The position numbers and the translations under genes were made by a program. Below are positions 1 to 7,668 of a stretch of DNA of 54,263 bases, piece by piece. Each line of letters begins with the position of its first letter. Positions within the stretch are counted from its first letter, which is position 1. The DNA lies in the IMG/VR virus record IMGVR_UViG_3300034073_001507, positions 1-54,263 of that record, one strand, 5' to 3'. The DNA is from a virus. The notes beneath the pieces were generated by a model. It had not been told where the DNA came from. It saw only the letters and a list, made by a program, of their open reading frames with translations, and searched no databases.

Positions 1-11
1 AGGTAGTCCAG

Positions 12-908
12 ATGCATACCAAACGTGCTCTGAACGTTACTGAATCTTTCGTGCCTGAAGCCAACCCTTGGTATGTTCCGTTCGGTTTCTATAATGATCT
101 CAAGAAGATCATCAAGTCGAAACAGTTTTGCCCAGTCTATATCACTGGCCTTTCAGGTAATGGCAAGACGATGATGGTTGAGCAGATCTGCGCCAACCTC
201 AAGCGTGAGTTTGTTCGTGTCAATATCACGAAGCGTACCGACGAGTCTGATCTCATTGGCACATATGAACTGATCGATGGCAATACCATTCGCCGCGAAG
301 GTCCAGTAATCACTGCAATGCGTCGTGGTGCAGTACTTCTCCTTGACGAAGTAGACTATGGTACTGAGGAGATCCTTTGCCTCAATGGTGTACTTGAGGG
401 CAAACCTTTCTTTGATAAGAAGACTGGCGAGATCATCCATGCAGCCAAAGGTTTCACTGTCATTGCGACTGCGAACACCAAGGGTAAAGGTTCAGACGAT
501 GGCCGATTCATTGGTGCAAATGTCCTCAACGAGGCATTCCTTGAGCGATTTGCATTTACCTGGGAACAAGAGTATCCCGAGCAGAAAGTCGAGCTCGAGA
601 TTGTTAACAAAGCATTCGAGTCCTTCGGTATCAATCAGCCAGAGTTCGCCAACAAACTGGTGACTTGGGCAACTGTAATCCGTAAAGCATTCAACGACGA
701 TGCAGTTGACGAAGTGATCTCGACTCGCCGCCTTGTTCATATCGTGAATGCATACAATATCTTTGGCTCTCGCAAGAAAGCAATTGAGATGTGCTTGAAC
801 CGTTATGATAGCGAAGTGAAAACCAGCTTCCTTGATCTTTATACCAAGATCGATGCTGAAGCTGAAGCTGTAGCTGTTGTGGAGAATTCAGAGACTCCAG
901 CCGAATAA
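12..908 (+). CDS. MoxR/CobS-like AAA+ ATPase
   Basis: 298-residue AAA+ ATPase of the MoxR/CobS type. A Walker A loop (GLSGNGKT, about residues 45-52), a Walker B (LLLDEVD, about 108-114) and a sensor-1 region (VIATANT) are all visible. Relatives in T4-like aquatic phages are often annotated as cobalt chelatase subunit CobS, but the fold only shows ATP-driven remodelling, and no CobT-like partner is encoded nearby. The last 15 residues are Ala/Glu/Val-rich and probably disordered. The start has only 11 bases of upstream sequence in the window, so an earlier start or upstream operon partner cannot be excluded. The family call is firm; the substrate is unknown. Confidence 0.9.
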   Translation: MHTKRALNVTESFVPEANPWYVPFGFYNDLKKIIKSKQFCPVYITGLSGNGKTMMVEQICANLKREFVRVNITKRTDESDLIGTYELIDGNTIRREGPVITAMRRGAVLLLDEVDYGTEEILCLNGVLEGKPFFDKKTGEIIHAAKGFTVIATANTKGKGSDDGRFIGANVLNEAFLERFAFTWEQEYPEQKVELEIVNKAFESFGINQPEFANKLVTWATVIRKAFNDDAVDEVISTRRLVHIVNAYNIFGSRKKAIEMCLNRYDSEVKTSFLDLYTKIDAEAEAVAVVENSETPAE

Positions 909-912
909 AGAT

Positions 913-941
913 TTTACTTTTCAATTGAACTGGAGTATAAT
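913..941 (+). promoter_or_regulatory. Putative sigma70-type promoter
   Basis: A perfect TATAAT at 936-941 lies 17 nt downstream of a weak -35 element, TTTACT (913-918). It sits in the gap between the ATPase gene and the small HTH gene at 999. The good -10, ideal spacing and intergenic position support a host-polymerase promoter; the -35 is poor. Confidence 0.55.
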
Positions 942-944
942 GAA

Positions 945-970
945 TACATGGTCGGGTAAACTGGCCATGT
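945..970 (+). other. 5' leader hairpin
   Basis: An imperfect inverted repeat, ACATGGTCGG (945-954) against CTGGCCATGT (961-970), starts where the transcript from the TATAAT at 936 should begin. It could be a 5' stabilising stem or a control element for the gene at 999. Seen in sequence; the role is inferred. Confidence 0.4.
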
Positions 971-998
971 TTGTTTCCTAACCAACTGAGGTGATTGT

Positions 999-1286
999 AT
1001 GATGAGTGCTCGTTCTTCTTTTCTGAACTACCTTTCCCGTGGCGAACAAGTTACGACCAAGCAGGCTCGTACCATGTTCAAAGTCAGCAATGTTTCTGAT
1101 CTTGTCTATCGCCTTCGCAACGAAGGTGTTCCGATTTACACCAATCGGGTGACGACTTCGCGTGGTGAAGAGACCTTTGCATACCGCATTGGCACTCCTA
1201 GCCAGAGCTTCGTCCGTAATATGCAGAGTCGTCACATCGCTCGGGCTCGCCGTGCGCTCTATGCTGATGCTCTAATCAGCCAGTAA
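999..1286 (+). CDS. Small winged-helix/HTH protein
   Basis: 95-residue basic protein. Residues about 10-55 read as a helix-turn-helix or winged helix: helices around LNYLSRGEQVTTKQARTMF and VSDLVYRLRNEG followed by a beta-wing (VPIYTNRV...FAYRIG). The C-terminus is Arg/Ala-rich. The start is preceded by GAGGTGA, and a second ATG follows immediately (1002). The gene forms its own unit: promoter at 936 upstream and a strong intrinsic terminator 18 nt after the stop. Its GC content is higher than that of neighbouring late genes. A small DNA-binding regulator or nucleoid-type protein is likely; the target is unknown. Confidence 0.75.
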   Translation: MMSARSSFLNYLSRGEQVTTKQARTMFKVSNVSDLVYRLRNEGVPIYTNRVTTSRGEETFAYRIGTPSQSFVRNMQSRHIARARRALYADALISQ

Positions 1287-1303
1287 TATTGGCTGTTGAT
1301 TCT

Positions 1304-1326
1304 GGGGGACGTAAGTCCCCCTTTTT
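1304..1326 (+). terminator. Intrinsic terminator
   Basis: A perfect 7-bp stem GGGGGAC (1304-1310) / GTCCCCC (1315-1321) with GTAA loop is followed by TTTTT (1322-1326). It ends the transcription unit of the HTH gene and isolates the following modification operon. Confidence 0.92.
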
Positions 1327-1328
1327 AT

Positions 1329-1357
1329 TTGCTTCATATGCAAGTTGCATATATAAT
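1329..1357 (+). promoter_or_regulatory. Putative promoter of the DNA-modification operon
   Basis: TATAAT at 1352-1357 with TTGCTT at 1329-1334 (17-nt spacer) lies directly after the terminator and 30 nt before the dioxygenase start. The terminator-promoter arrangement indicates an independent, probably early or middle, operon from 1387 onward. Confidence 0.6.
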
Positions 1358-1386
1358 ACTAATACCACCCTCCCAGAGTTTTTGTT

Positions 1387-2736
1387 ATGAGTGTGAATGT
1401 AATCGTCGCTAAAACTAAATATGATTGCGAGCATCTTCTCGGTCAATTTGTTGACGAATCACATTATGATATTTTGATTGAAGAAGATACTGATTGTTAC
1501 AAGATTCCTCCTTGTGATGCTGTAACAAAAGCAACTTGTGAAACTGAGTGTGAAGATTGCCCTTCGGGCGCTAACGAAGCGACAATCGCATTTAAATTCC
1601 GAAAGAATTTTTTTACTAACAAGGAACAGAAGCAAGCATATCTAGGGTTGCGCGATGCAGCTGCACCTTCGCAAAATCGAGGGTTGGCCGCTGGACCCAA
1701 AGGCGAGAAATGTCTTAATCGCGATTGGGTCAATGAGTTCCAACTTCAGGTGCTTGATCTTTTTGCCAAAATACCTGAATCAACTATTGAATTTGATATT
1801 GCTGATGAAGTTGCCTTGCTTCGTGAGAAGTTTTCTAACACTGAATCACCAAGAGGATTAGTTTGGTTATCTGCAAAAATTAAGAAAGACGAATTTGTAT
1901 TTGAGAATTGGTTGGAGTCTGTTCTAAAGATGAGCCCTGCTGATAGAAAGGCATCGGCTCTAAATGTAGAAAAGAAATATATCTCAGATACGACCTATGC
2001 CAACCAAGTCTTTTCAGGAATTGCTGGCTGGTTCGATCGATACCCGAGGATTCCATATGGACGAGCAACAGCCTATACGCAAAACAACTTCGACAAATTC
2101 AAGATGGCATTTCCATTCCTTCAGTCGCTCAACCGAGGATTTCGAGAATTACTTCCATTACGTTGGCAAGCCCAAAGATCTGCAGCAGATCGTATTGATG
2201 CATCGTTCCTTGTTCCAGGGACTGTTTTCACAACGATCACAGTAAATAAAAATTTCCAAACTGCATGCCATCGAGACGCTGGTGATTTTTCTGATGGCCT
2301 AAGTAATCTTCTTGTACTATCGAACGATGGCAAGTATACTGGCGGCTATTTAGTTTTTCCTGAGTATCGTATTGCTGTTAATGTTAGGCCAGGTGATTTG
2401 CTACTGGTAAACAACCATGAAATTATTCATGGCAACACTCCGATTGTTGCTGAAGAAGGATCAGAACGCATCAGCCTTGTTTGTTATTTTCGTGAGAAGA
2501 TGCTTGAACTTGGCAGCAAAGAATATGAAGATATCCGTTTCCAGTATGTAGAAGCTCGACGCAAGAACAAAGAACATCCACTATGGCGCCCACTTTGGAA
2601 TGGCGTATCTGAGAATATGTGGAATCAGCAAGAGTGGTATGATTTTCTTCGTGATACTGGCGGCGAAGAAATGTTGAATAAGTATCACCCACAAGAAAAA
2701 GAAAAAATTTCTACGCTTGAAGATCTATTTGAATAA
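1387..2736 (+). CDS. TET/JBP-like 2OG-Fe(II) dioxygenase
   Basis: 449-residue protein with the catalytic core in the C-terminal half: H295-R-D297, distal H348 (EIIHGN) and R361 for 2-oxoglutarate, embedded in the double-stranded beta-helix pattern of phage TET/JBP enzymes (TGGYLVFPEY, VRPGDLLLVNNHE). Family members hydroxylate the 5-methyl group of a pyrimidine in DNA. An N-terminal Cys-rich patch (about residues 37-58) may bind metal. The next gene is a TET-associated-type glycosyltransferase, which supports a hypermodification pathway. The C-terminus, EKISTLEDLFE (439-449), nearly duplicates the DNA polymerase tail and may bind the sliding clamp. No cytosine methyltransferase is seen in the window, so the base (5mC or T) is unresolved. 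Confidence 0.85.
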   Translation: MSVNVIVAKTKYDCEHLLGQFVDESHYDILIEEDTDCYKIPPCDAVTKATCETECEDCPSGANEATIAFKFRKNFFTNKEQKQAYLGLRDAAAPSQNRGLAAGPKGEKCLNRDWVNEFQLQVLDLFAKIPESTIEFDIADEVALLREKFSNTESPRGLVWLSAKIKKDEFVFENWLESVLKMSPADRKASALNVEKKYISDTTYANQVFSGIAGWFDRYPRIPYGRATAYTQNNFDKFKMAFPFLQSLNRGFRELLPLRWQAQRSAADRIDASFLVPGTVFTTITVNKNFQTACHRDAGDFSDGLSNLLVLSNDGKYTGGYLVFPEYRIAVNVRPGDLLLVNNHEIIHGNTPIVAEEGSERISLVCYFREKMLELGSKEYEDIRFQYVEARRKNKEHPLWRPLWNGVSENMWNQQEWYDFLRDTGGEEMLNKYHPQEKEKISTLEDLFE

Positions 2737-2747
2737 TAGAGGTTACT

Positions 2748-3548
2748 ATGGATTATAGAATAGCAATTCCTAGCTATCGTAGAGCATCAGGAGTTCGTGA
2801 AAAAACTCTTGCTGTGTTGAGTAAGCATAACATTGATCCTGAGAGGGTAACAGTTTTTGTTGCTAATGAACAAGAGTATGATGACTATGCCAAAGAACTA
2901 AAAAATACTCCATATAAAAATATTGTTGTTGGAGAAATTACTCTACAAGCTCAACGTAGAGTGATCCAAAAGTATTATCCAGTAGGAACAAACTTAGTTT
3001 GTTTTGATGATGATGTATATGATGTCTTACGCAAGGTTGATGATAAAACTGTAGTTCCAGTGGAGAACCTTGAGGAACAAGTTATCTTTCGCGGATTCAA
3101 CGAATGTATAAAGCATAATGCATATCTATTTGGTGTATATGCAGTCAACAATCCTATGTTTATGAAAAACAGAGTTTCAGTAGGATTGTATTTTTGCGTT
3201 GGTGCTTTATGGGGAGTCATTAATAGACACGACTCAGATCTAGTTTGTACTATTGACGAGAAGGAAGATTACCAAAGAACATTGCAACATTATTTGAAAG
3301 ATGGTGCAGTTATTCGATTGGATGATGTTACAATTAAGACTAAATACTATAACGAGCCAGGTGGAATGCAAGGCACTGATGCTCGTAAGGAAGAGAATAT
3401 AACCAAAAACGCTAAGTTGTTAGCGGAACAGTATCCTGATCTTTGTACCATGTATATCCGTGAGTCTAAGAACAGAGCTGAACTCAGATTGCGCGATACT
3501 AGACCAAAAGTTGAAGTTGGTGCAACTCTAGAAGATTTTTTTGGTTGA
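2748..3548 (+). CDS. TET-associated-type DNA glycosyltransferase
   Basis: 266-residue GT-A-fold protein resembling the phage TET-associated glycosyltransferase (TAGT) family: N-terminal YRIAIPSYRRA, and an acidic nucleotide-sugar/metal motif FDDDVYD (D87-D89). Family members transfer sugar to 5-hydroxymethylpyrimidine in DNA. It lies 11 nt after the dioxygenase gene, with RBS-like GAGGT. The last eight residues, ATLEDFFG (259-266), match the polymerase C-terminal tail (TLEDFFG). That is unexpected for a sugar transferase and suggests clamp docking. The sugar donor cannot be read from sequence. Confidence 0.8.
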   Translation: MDYRIAIPSYRRASGVREKTLAVLSKHNIDPERVTVFVANEQEYDDYAKELKNTPYKNIVVGEITLQAQRRVIQKYYPVGTNLVCFDDDVYDVLRKVDDKTVVPVENLEEQVIFRGFNECIKHNAYLFGVYAVNNPMFMKNRVSVGLYFCVGALWGVINRHDSDLVCTIDEKEDYQRTLQHYLKDGAVIRLDDVTIKTKYYNEPGGMQGTDARKEENITKNAKLLAEQYPDLCTMYIRESKNRAELRLRDTRPKVEVGATLEDFFG

Positions 3549-3583
3549 TATATGTACTTTATTTTTACTTGGAGTGACTAATT

Positions 3584-4381
3584 ATGAATCTAGAAATTTC
3601 CCTCGACGATTTGCGTAAACATAAACTCTTTGTTGCCACTCCGATGTATGGTGGACAATGTTTTGGTATGTATTGCAAATCAGCACTAGACCTTCAGGGT
3701 TTGTGTTCTAATTATGGAATCGAAGTTCGATTTTCATTCATCTTTAATGAGTCGCTAATCACTCGGGCTCGAAACTATCTGGTAGATGAATTTCTGCGTT
3801 CTGGGTTTACGCACATGTTGTTCATTGACTCAGATATTCACTTTGATCCGCGTGATGTTATTGCACTTCTAGCACTTGATCGCGACATCATCGGCGGACC
3901 ATATCCCAAGAAGTCAATCAAGTGGTCTTCAGTCAAGCAAGCAATTCTTAATAATCCAAACATCGAGCCAGGTGAGCTTGACAAAGTAACTGGTGATTAC
4001 GTGTTCAACCCAGTTCCAGGCACTGATAAATTCTCAGTTGCCGAGCCAGTAGAAGTTCTTGAGATTGGTACTGGTTACATGATGATCAAGCGCCATGTGT
4101 TTGAGAAGTTTGAGGCTGCGTATCCAGAGCTTCGATATAAGCCTGATCACGTTGGCCAAGATAACTTTGATGGTTCGCGGTATATCCATGCATACTTTGA
4201 TACTGTAATTGATCATGGTAAGTCAGATCGATACCTATCAGAAGATTATATGTTCTGTCAGTGGTGGCGTAACATTGGTGGTCAGATCTGGCTCTGTCCT
4301 TGGATGAAGACTCACCATATTGGAACCTATGCATTTAATGGAGATCTACAAGCAGTAGCGGGGCATATTGGTTCTCTCTAA
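3584..4381 (+). CDS. GT-A glycosyltransferase
   Basis: 265-residue protein with a GT-A pattern: FVATPMYGG at residues 16-24, an RARNYLVDEFL helix and the DSD metal motif in LFIDSDIHFDP (D82, D84), then GGPYPKK and a C-terminal HH. Such proteins are common in T4-like aquatic phages. Its place directly after the dioxygenase and first glycosyltransferase suggests that it extends or alternates the sugar on modified DNA. A role in other glycan synthesis remains possible. It lacks the TLED[FL]F tail, ending in GHIGSL. The RBS is GGAG 8-11 nt before ATG. Confidence 0.75.
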   Translation: MNLEISLDDLRKHKLFVATPMYGGQCFGMYCKSALDLQGLCSNYGIEVRFSFIFNESLITRARNYLVDEFLRSGFTHMLFIDSDIHFDPRDVIALLALDRDIIGGPYPKKSIKWSSVKQAILNNPNIEPGELDKVTGDYVFNPVPGTDKFSVAEPVEVLEIGTGYMMIKRHVFEKFEAAYPELRYKPDHVGQDNFDGSRYIHAYFDTVIDHGKSDRYLSEDYMFCQWWRNIGGQIWLCPWMKTHHIGTYAFNGDLQAVAGHIGSL

Positions 4382-4395
4382 CAGGAGATTATATT

Positions 4396-5040
4396 ATGAT
4401 TATTGGTCTTGTTGGATTAATTGGTTCGGGAAAGGGCACTGTCGCAGACATCCTTAGTGGCAACTATAACTTTCGGAAAGAAAGTTTTGCGGCTGGTGTA
4501 AAGGATGCTGCGGCAGTGATCTTCGGATGGAACCGCGAGATGCTTGAGGGTGAAACCAAAGAATCTCGAGAGTGGCGCGAAAAGCCTGACGCTTGGTGGA
4601 GTGAGAAGTTTGGCTACTCTTTCACTCCGCGCCAAGCATTACAATGGATTGGTACTGAGGCTGGTCGTGATATTTTCCATCCAGACTTGTGGATTCTCTC
4701 ATTGATGAAACGAGTCAATCCAGAAGAGAACTATGTCATTGCTGATGTGCGCTTTCCTAATGAAATGGTAAGAATAAAAGAGTTGGGCGGATTCATCGTC
4801 TGGGTTTCCAGAGGAGATTCACCTGAATGGTTTGATGTTGCCAGAAAGCAAAATGCATCAGTTGTAATGGCTGAAAAATATCCAGAAGTTCATCCTAGTG
4901 AATATTCTTGGGTACAATTTATGGATTTAGTTGACTTTACAATAAAAAACGATTATACTTTAGATGTGCTTAAAGACGATGTCTTTGAAATGTATGAATC
5001 CTTCAATTATGAACTTGACCACAAAGTGAGGCTATCATGA
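4396..5040 (+). CDS. 1: Deoxynucleoside monophosphate kinase (T4 gp1-like)
   Basis: 214-residue P-loop kinase resembling T4 gene 1 product. The P-loop GLIGSGKGT is at residues 7-15; R/W-rich lid and substrate region (WREKPDAWW, TPRQALQWIGTEAGRD) and VIADVRFPNE follow. T4 gp1 phosphorylates dTMP, dGMP and hydroxymethyl-dCMP. Here it would return dNMPs, possibly including modified ones, to the triphosphate pool. AGGAG precedes the start, and the stop overlaps the clamp start (ATGA), so it is translationally coupled to gene 45. Confidence 0.85.
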   Translation: MIIGLVGLIGSGKGTVADILSGNYNFRKESFAAGVKDAAAVIFGWNREMLEGETKESREWREKPDAWWSEKFGYSFTPRQALQWIGTEAGRDIFHPDLWILSLMKRVNPEENYVIADVRFPNEMVRIKELGGFIVWVSRGDSPEWFDVARKQNASVVMAEKYPEVHPSEYSWVQFMDLVDFTIKNDYTLDVLKDDVFEMYESFNYELDHKVRLS

Positions 5041-5714
5041 AACTAAGTGCTAACACTCTTGAGATTCTCAAGAACTTCTCCACAATCAATCAGGGCATCA
5101 GCGTAAAGGCTGGTTCTTCAGTTGGTACTGTGTCTAATATCAAGACTGTTCTTGGTATGGCAACGGTCGAGGAGAAATTCCCAAAAGACTTTGCCATCTA
5201 TGATCTAAACAAGTTTCTTGCCAAGCATTCATTGTATGGTGATTGTGAGCTAGATTTCCAAGAAGATCGAGTTGTATTTGTATCAAGCGATAAGAAGCGT
5301 TCTGATTACATTCGCTATTGTTCGCCAACGTTGATTACAACTATTCCTGCTACTAAATCTCTTGCCGTTGATCATCCTGACTATTCATTCGAACTAACGC
5401 AGAAAGATCTTGACTGGCAACGTAAGAGCGCAGGAATTTCTGGTTCACCAAACTTTGTATTCAGAAGTGATGGTAAGAAAATTCAGTTTGTATCAACTGA
5501 TATTAAAGATGACTCCTCTGACGTTTCTAGCACAACTATTGGTGATGGAGACGGTGCTACTTTTGAAATTGTGATGAAGGTAGAATACTTCAAGATGCTT
5601 GATGGCGACTATCAAATTGATATTGCTAAGAAAGGTCTTGCTAAGTTCACTAATAAGAACAAGAAAGTTGTTTATTACATTGCTATTGAATCTTTGCAAT
5701 CCACTTTTGGTTGA
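5037..5714 (+). CDS. 45: Sliding clamp (gp45)
   Basis: 225-residue sliding clamp. The N-terminus MKLSANTLEILKNFSTINQG and the AIYDLNKFL segment closely match T4 gp45, and the length (T4: 228) agrees. As a trimer it tethers the polymerase and, in T4, activates late transcription through gp33 and gp55. It sits downstream of the dioxygenase/glycosyltransferase/kinase genes with no terminator between, so clamp and modification enzymes are probably co-transcribed. This matters because two of those enzymes carry a clamp-binding-like tail. Confidence 0.93.
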   Translation: MKLSANTLEILKNFSTINQGISVKAGSSVGTVSNIKTVLGMATVEEKFPKDFAIYDLNKFLAKHSLYGDCELDFQEDRVVFVSSDKKRSDYIRYCSPTLITTIPATKSLAVDHPDYSFELTQKDLDWQRKSAGISGSPNFVFRSDGKKIQFVSTDIKDDSSDVSSTTIGDGDGATFEIVMKVEYFKMLDGDYQIDIAKKGLAKFTNKNKKVVYYIAIESLQSTFG

Positions 5715-5722
5715 GGTGAAAT

Positions 5723-5974
5723 ATGATTCGCACATTTAGCCCGAAAGAAAAGGCTGACATCAAGAACTGCTTGCAGGAGATCTCAAACTCTTATACTCGC
5801 ATTGAGGCAGAGCGCGATAATATCAAAGCTATTCTTGATCGAATGGAAGAAGAGTTTGAGATGCCAAAGAAGCTTTCGCGCAAACTTGCCCGAGTTTACC
5901 ATAAGCGCAATATTGCCGAAGAAACTGCAGCAATGCAAGAACTGCAGGAAACATATGAAGATGTAGTTGGCTAA
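5723..5974 (+). CDS. dsbA: DsbA-like dsDNA-binding protein
   Basis: 83-residue charged, helical protein. The middle segment (about 30-65, with DRMEEEFEMPKKL and LARVYHKRN) matches the pattern I remember for T4 DsbA, a small double-stranded DNA-binding protein linked to late transcription: an internal helix, then a YHK-N motif and an acidic C-terminus. It lies 9 nt after the clamp gene with GAGGTGA as RBS. Similarity is judged by eye; an unrelated small helical protein is the alternative. Confidence 0.6.
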   Translation: MIRTFSPKEKADIKNCLQEISNSYTRIEAERDNIKAILDRMEEEFEMPKKLSRKLARVYHKRNIAEETAAMQELQETYEDVVG

Positions 5975-5977
5975 ATA
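5970..5977 (+). promoter_or_regulatory. Possible degenerate late promoter
   Basis: GCTAAATA matches 6 of 8 positions of the T4 late motif TATAAATA. If used, transcription would start near 5983, at the GGGG of the hairpin at 5980-6049. It overlaps the stop codon of the upstream gene, so chance is plausible. Confidence 0.3.
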
Positions 5978-5979
5978 CT

Positions 5980-6049
5980 ATGGGGATGTGTCGCAAGGCA
6001 TCGGTAAGAACCAGACTGCTCGCCGAGGAATTCACCCTCCCATCCCCAT
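5980..6049 (+). other. Structured leader with 9-bp inverted repeat
   Basis: Perfect arms ATGGGGATG (5980-5988) and CATCCCCAT (6041-6049) enclose a GC-rich 52-nt segment containing CGAGG...CCTCC (6023-6027 / 6036-6040), which could form an inner stem. A 34-codon open frame also starts at 5980 and ends at 6084, but it has no ribosome-binding site. A tRNA was considered and rejected because there is no D-arm or anticodon stem. It is probably an RNA element ahead of the GIY-YIG and clamp-loader genes. Confidence 0.4.
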
Positions 6050-6073
6050 CTCTCACTATACTATGGATATATT

Positions 6074-6730
6074 ATGAATATTAATTTGTGCGGTGAACCA
6101 ATCCTAAAGTATAATATGCAAGACTTGCTCCTGAGTTTGAGTTGGGAGTTTCTCTCGAACGACTCAAACTTAATGTCGTTGCCAAATATAAGAAGAGAAG
6201 ATGGTAGTGTAAATAGTGAATATTTGAGATCTACTTTTAATATTCATGCAGAACAGTTTGGGTTTAAAACTGCCAATCGCCCTGGCATTTATATCTTAAT
6301 GAATACCAATGGCATTGAAATTCCAAAATGGATTTATGTTGGATCTTCTCGAGAAATTTCTGATAGAATTGCTAGAAATTGTAGAGATCTGGTTGGTATC
6401 AGAGATGAACATCAAAAACTGGGGCATTATAATCATATCAGATTATATCAAGAACTATTCGGTTTAAATTTTCAACACCTAAAAGTTTCTGCTTATCTAT
6501 TTCCAGATTGGATGACTAAGAGTTTTGAACAGATTGAACGAATTCAACCAGGAAGTTTCGAAGAAGTATTGAGGAAGACTGAAAACCATATAATCAAAAT
6601 GCTAAGAAGGCAATATGGTAATTCCGTCGTTAATCTGAAAAATGCAACCACTAATGTACAGGAGAAAAAGAACAGAGAAGACGTGAAGAACGCAATCAAT
6701 ATACTTGAACTTTTTGATGATGTGGGGTGA
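6074..6730 (+). CDS. GIY-YIG nuclease-domain protein
   Basis: 218-residue protein with a GIY-YIG core: PGIYIL (about residues 70-75) and WIYVGSSREISDRI (about 87-100). The downstream acidic residue around 159-161 (FEEVL) and the late E/N residues fit a catalytic domain of about 110 residues. It separates the clamp block from gene 44, where T4 has no such gene, and is more AT-rich than its neighbours. Free-standing homing endonucleases of T4-like phages (Seg family) show this setting. A cellular-type nuclease role is also possible. There is no clear RBS. Confidence 0.7.
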   Translation: MNINLCGEPILKYNMQDLLLSLSWEFLSNDSNLMSLPNIRREDGSVNSEYLRSTFNIHAEQFGFKTANRPGIYILMNTNGIEIPKWIYVGSSREISDRIARNCRDLVGIRDEHQKLGHYNHIRLYQELFGLNFQHLKVSAYLFPDWMTKSFEQIERIQPGSFEEVLRKTENHIIKMLRRQYGNSVVNLKNATTNVQEKKNREDVKNAINILELFDDVG

Positions 6731-6735
6731 TATAT

Positions 6736-7668
6736 ATGAGCGAATCGCTATGGGTCGAGAAGTATCGACCAAAGACTGTTGAAGATTGCATTCTGCCTGA
6801 AAACCTAAAAAACACTTTTCAAAAATACGTCGATCGAAAAGATATTCCAAACCTTCTTCTCTGCGGCACAGCAGGCGTAGGTAAGACTACAATTGCCAAA
6901 GCACTCTGCGAGGAAGTTGGTTGTGATTATCTGATGATCAATGGTTCGGACGAGTCTGGTATTGACACGTTCCGAATGAAGATCAAAAGCTATGCGTCAA
7001 CAATGTCATTTGGTGGTGGTAAGAAAGTTATCATCATTGACGAAGCTGACTACCTGAATCCAAACTCAACTCAGCCAGCTATGCGTAGCGCGATGGAAGA
7101 GTTTGCTCATAACTGCACGTTCATTATGACTTGCAATTATAAGAATCGAATCATCGAACCTCTGCATTCTCGCTGTGCTGTTGTTGAGTTTAAACTGCGC
7201 AAGGATGATAAGCCAGCAATGGCCAAGCAGTTTATGAAGAGAGCGATGGAAATTCTCAAGCAAGAGAGCGTTCCGTTTGAAGTGCCTGTTCTGGCTGAAG
7301 TTATCAAAAAGTATTTCCCAGACTATCGTCGAGTTCTTAATGAGCTTCAGCGGTATTCTGCAACAGGAAAGATCGACGTTGGTATTCTTTCTCATGTGGC
7401 TGATCTTTCAATTGCTGAGTTGGTTTCTGCGCTGAAAGAAAAAAACTTTGGTGGAGTGCGCAAGTGGGCTGCAGAAAATGGAGACGATCCAACTGTGGTA
7501 TTCCGCAAGCTCTATGATAACATGTATGATATTCTTGACCACGATAGCATTGCTCCTCTGGTTTTGATTCTGGCCAAGTATCAATATCAGGCTGCGTTTG
7601 TTGCCGATCAAGAACTAAACATGGTTGCCTGTTTGACTGAAATCATGGTTGAATGTGGATTCTCATAA
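6736..7668 (+). CDS. 44: Clamp loader large subunit (gp44)
   Basis: 310-residue AAA+ clamp loader ATPase: EKYRPKTVEDCILP at the N-terminus, Walker A GTAGVGKTT (44-52), Walker B IIIDEADYL, and the SRC arginine-finger motif (LHSRCAVVEF). In T4, four gp44 and one gp62 load the clamp. ATG 6736 is preferred over an in-frame GTG at 6727 because MSESLWVEKYRP is the expected N-terminus. The stop overlaps the gp62 start (TAATG), preserving the T4 order 45-44-62-regA apart from two inserted genes. Confidence 0.95.
   Translation: MSESLWVEKYRPKTVEDCILPENLKNTFQKYVDRKDIPNLLLCGTAGVGKTTIAKALCEEVGCDYLMINGSDESGIDTFRMKIKSYASTMSFGGGKKVIIIDEADYLNPNSTQPAMRSAMEEFAHNCTFIMTCNYKNRIIEPLHSRCAVVEFKLRKDDKPAMAKQFMKRAMEILKQESVPFEVPVLAEVIKKYFPDYRRVLNELQRYSATGKIDVGILSHVADLSIAELVSALKEKNFGGVRKWAAENGDDPTVVFRKLYDNMYDILDHDSIAPLVLILAKYQYQAAFVADQELNMVACLTEIMVECGFS

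Noticed and set aside
5980-6049. Possible tRNA
   Set aside because: Acceptor-like and T-stem-like pairings exist, but there is no D-arm or five-pair anticodon stem with a seven-base loop.
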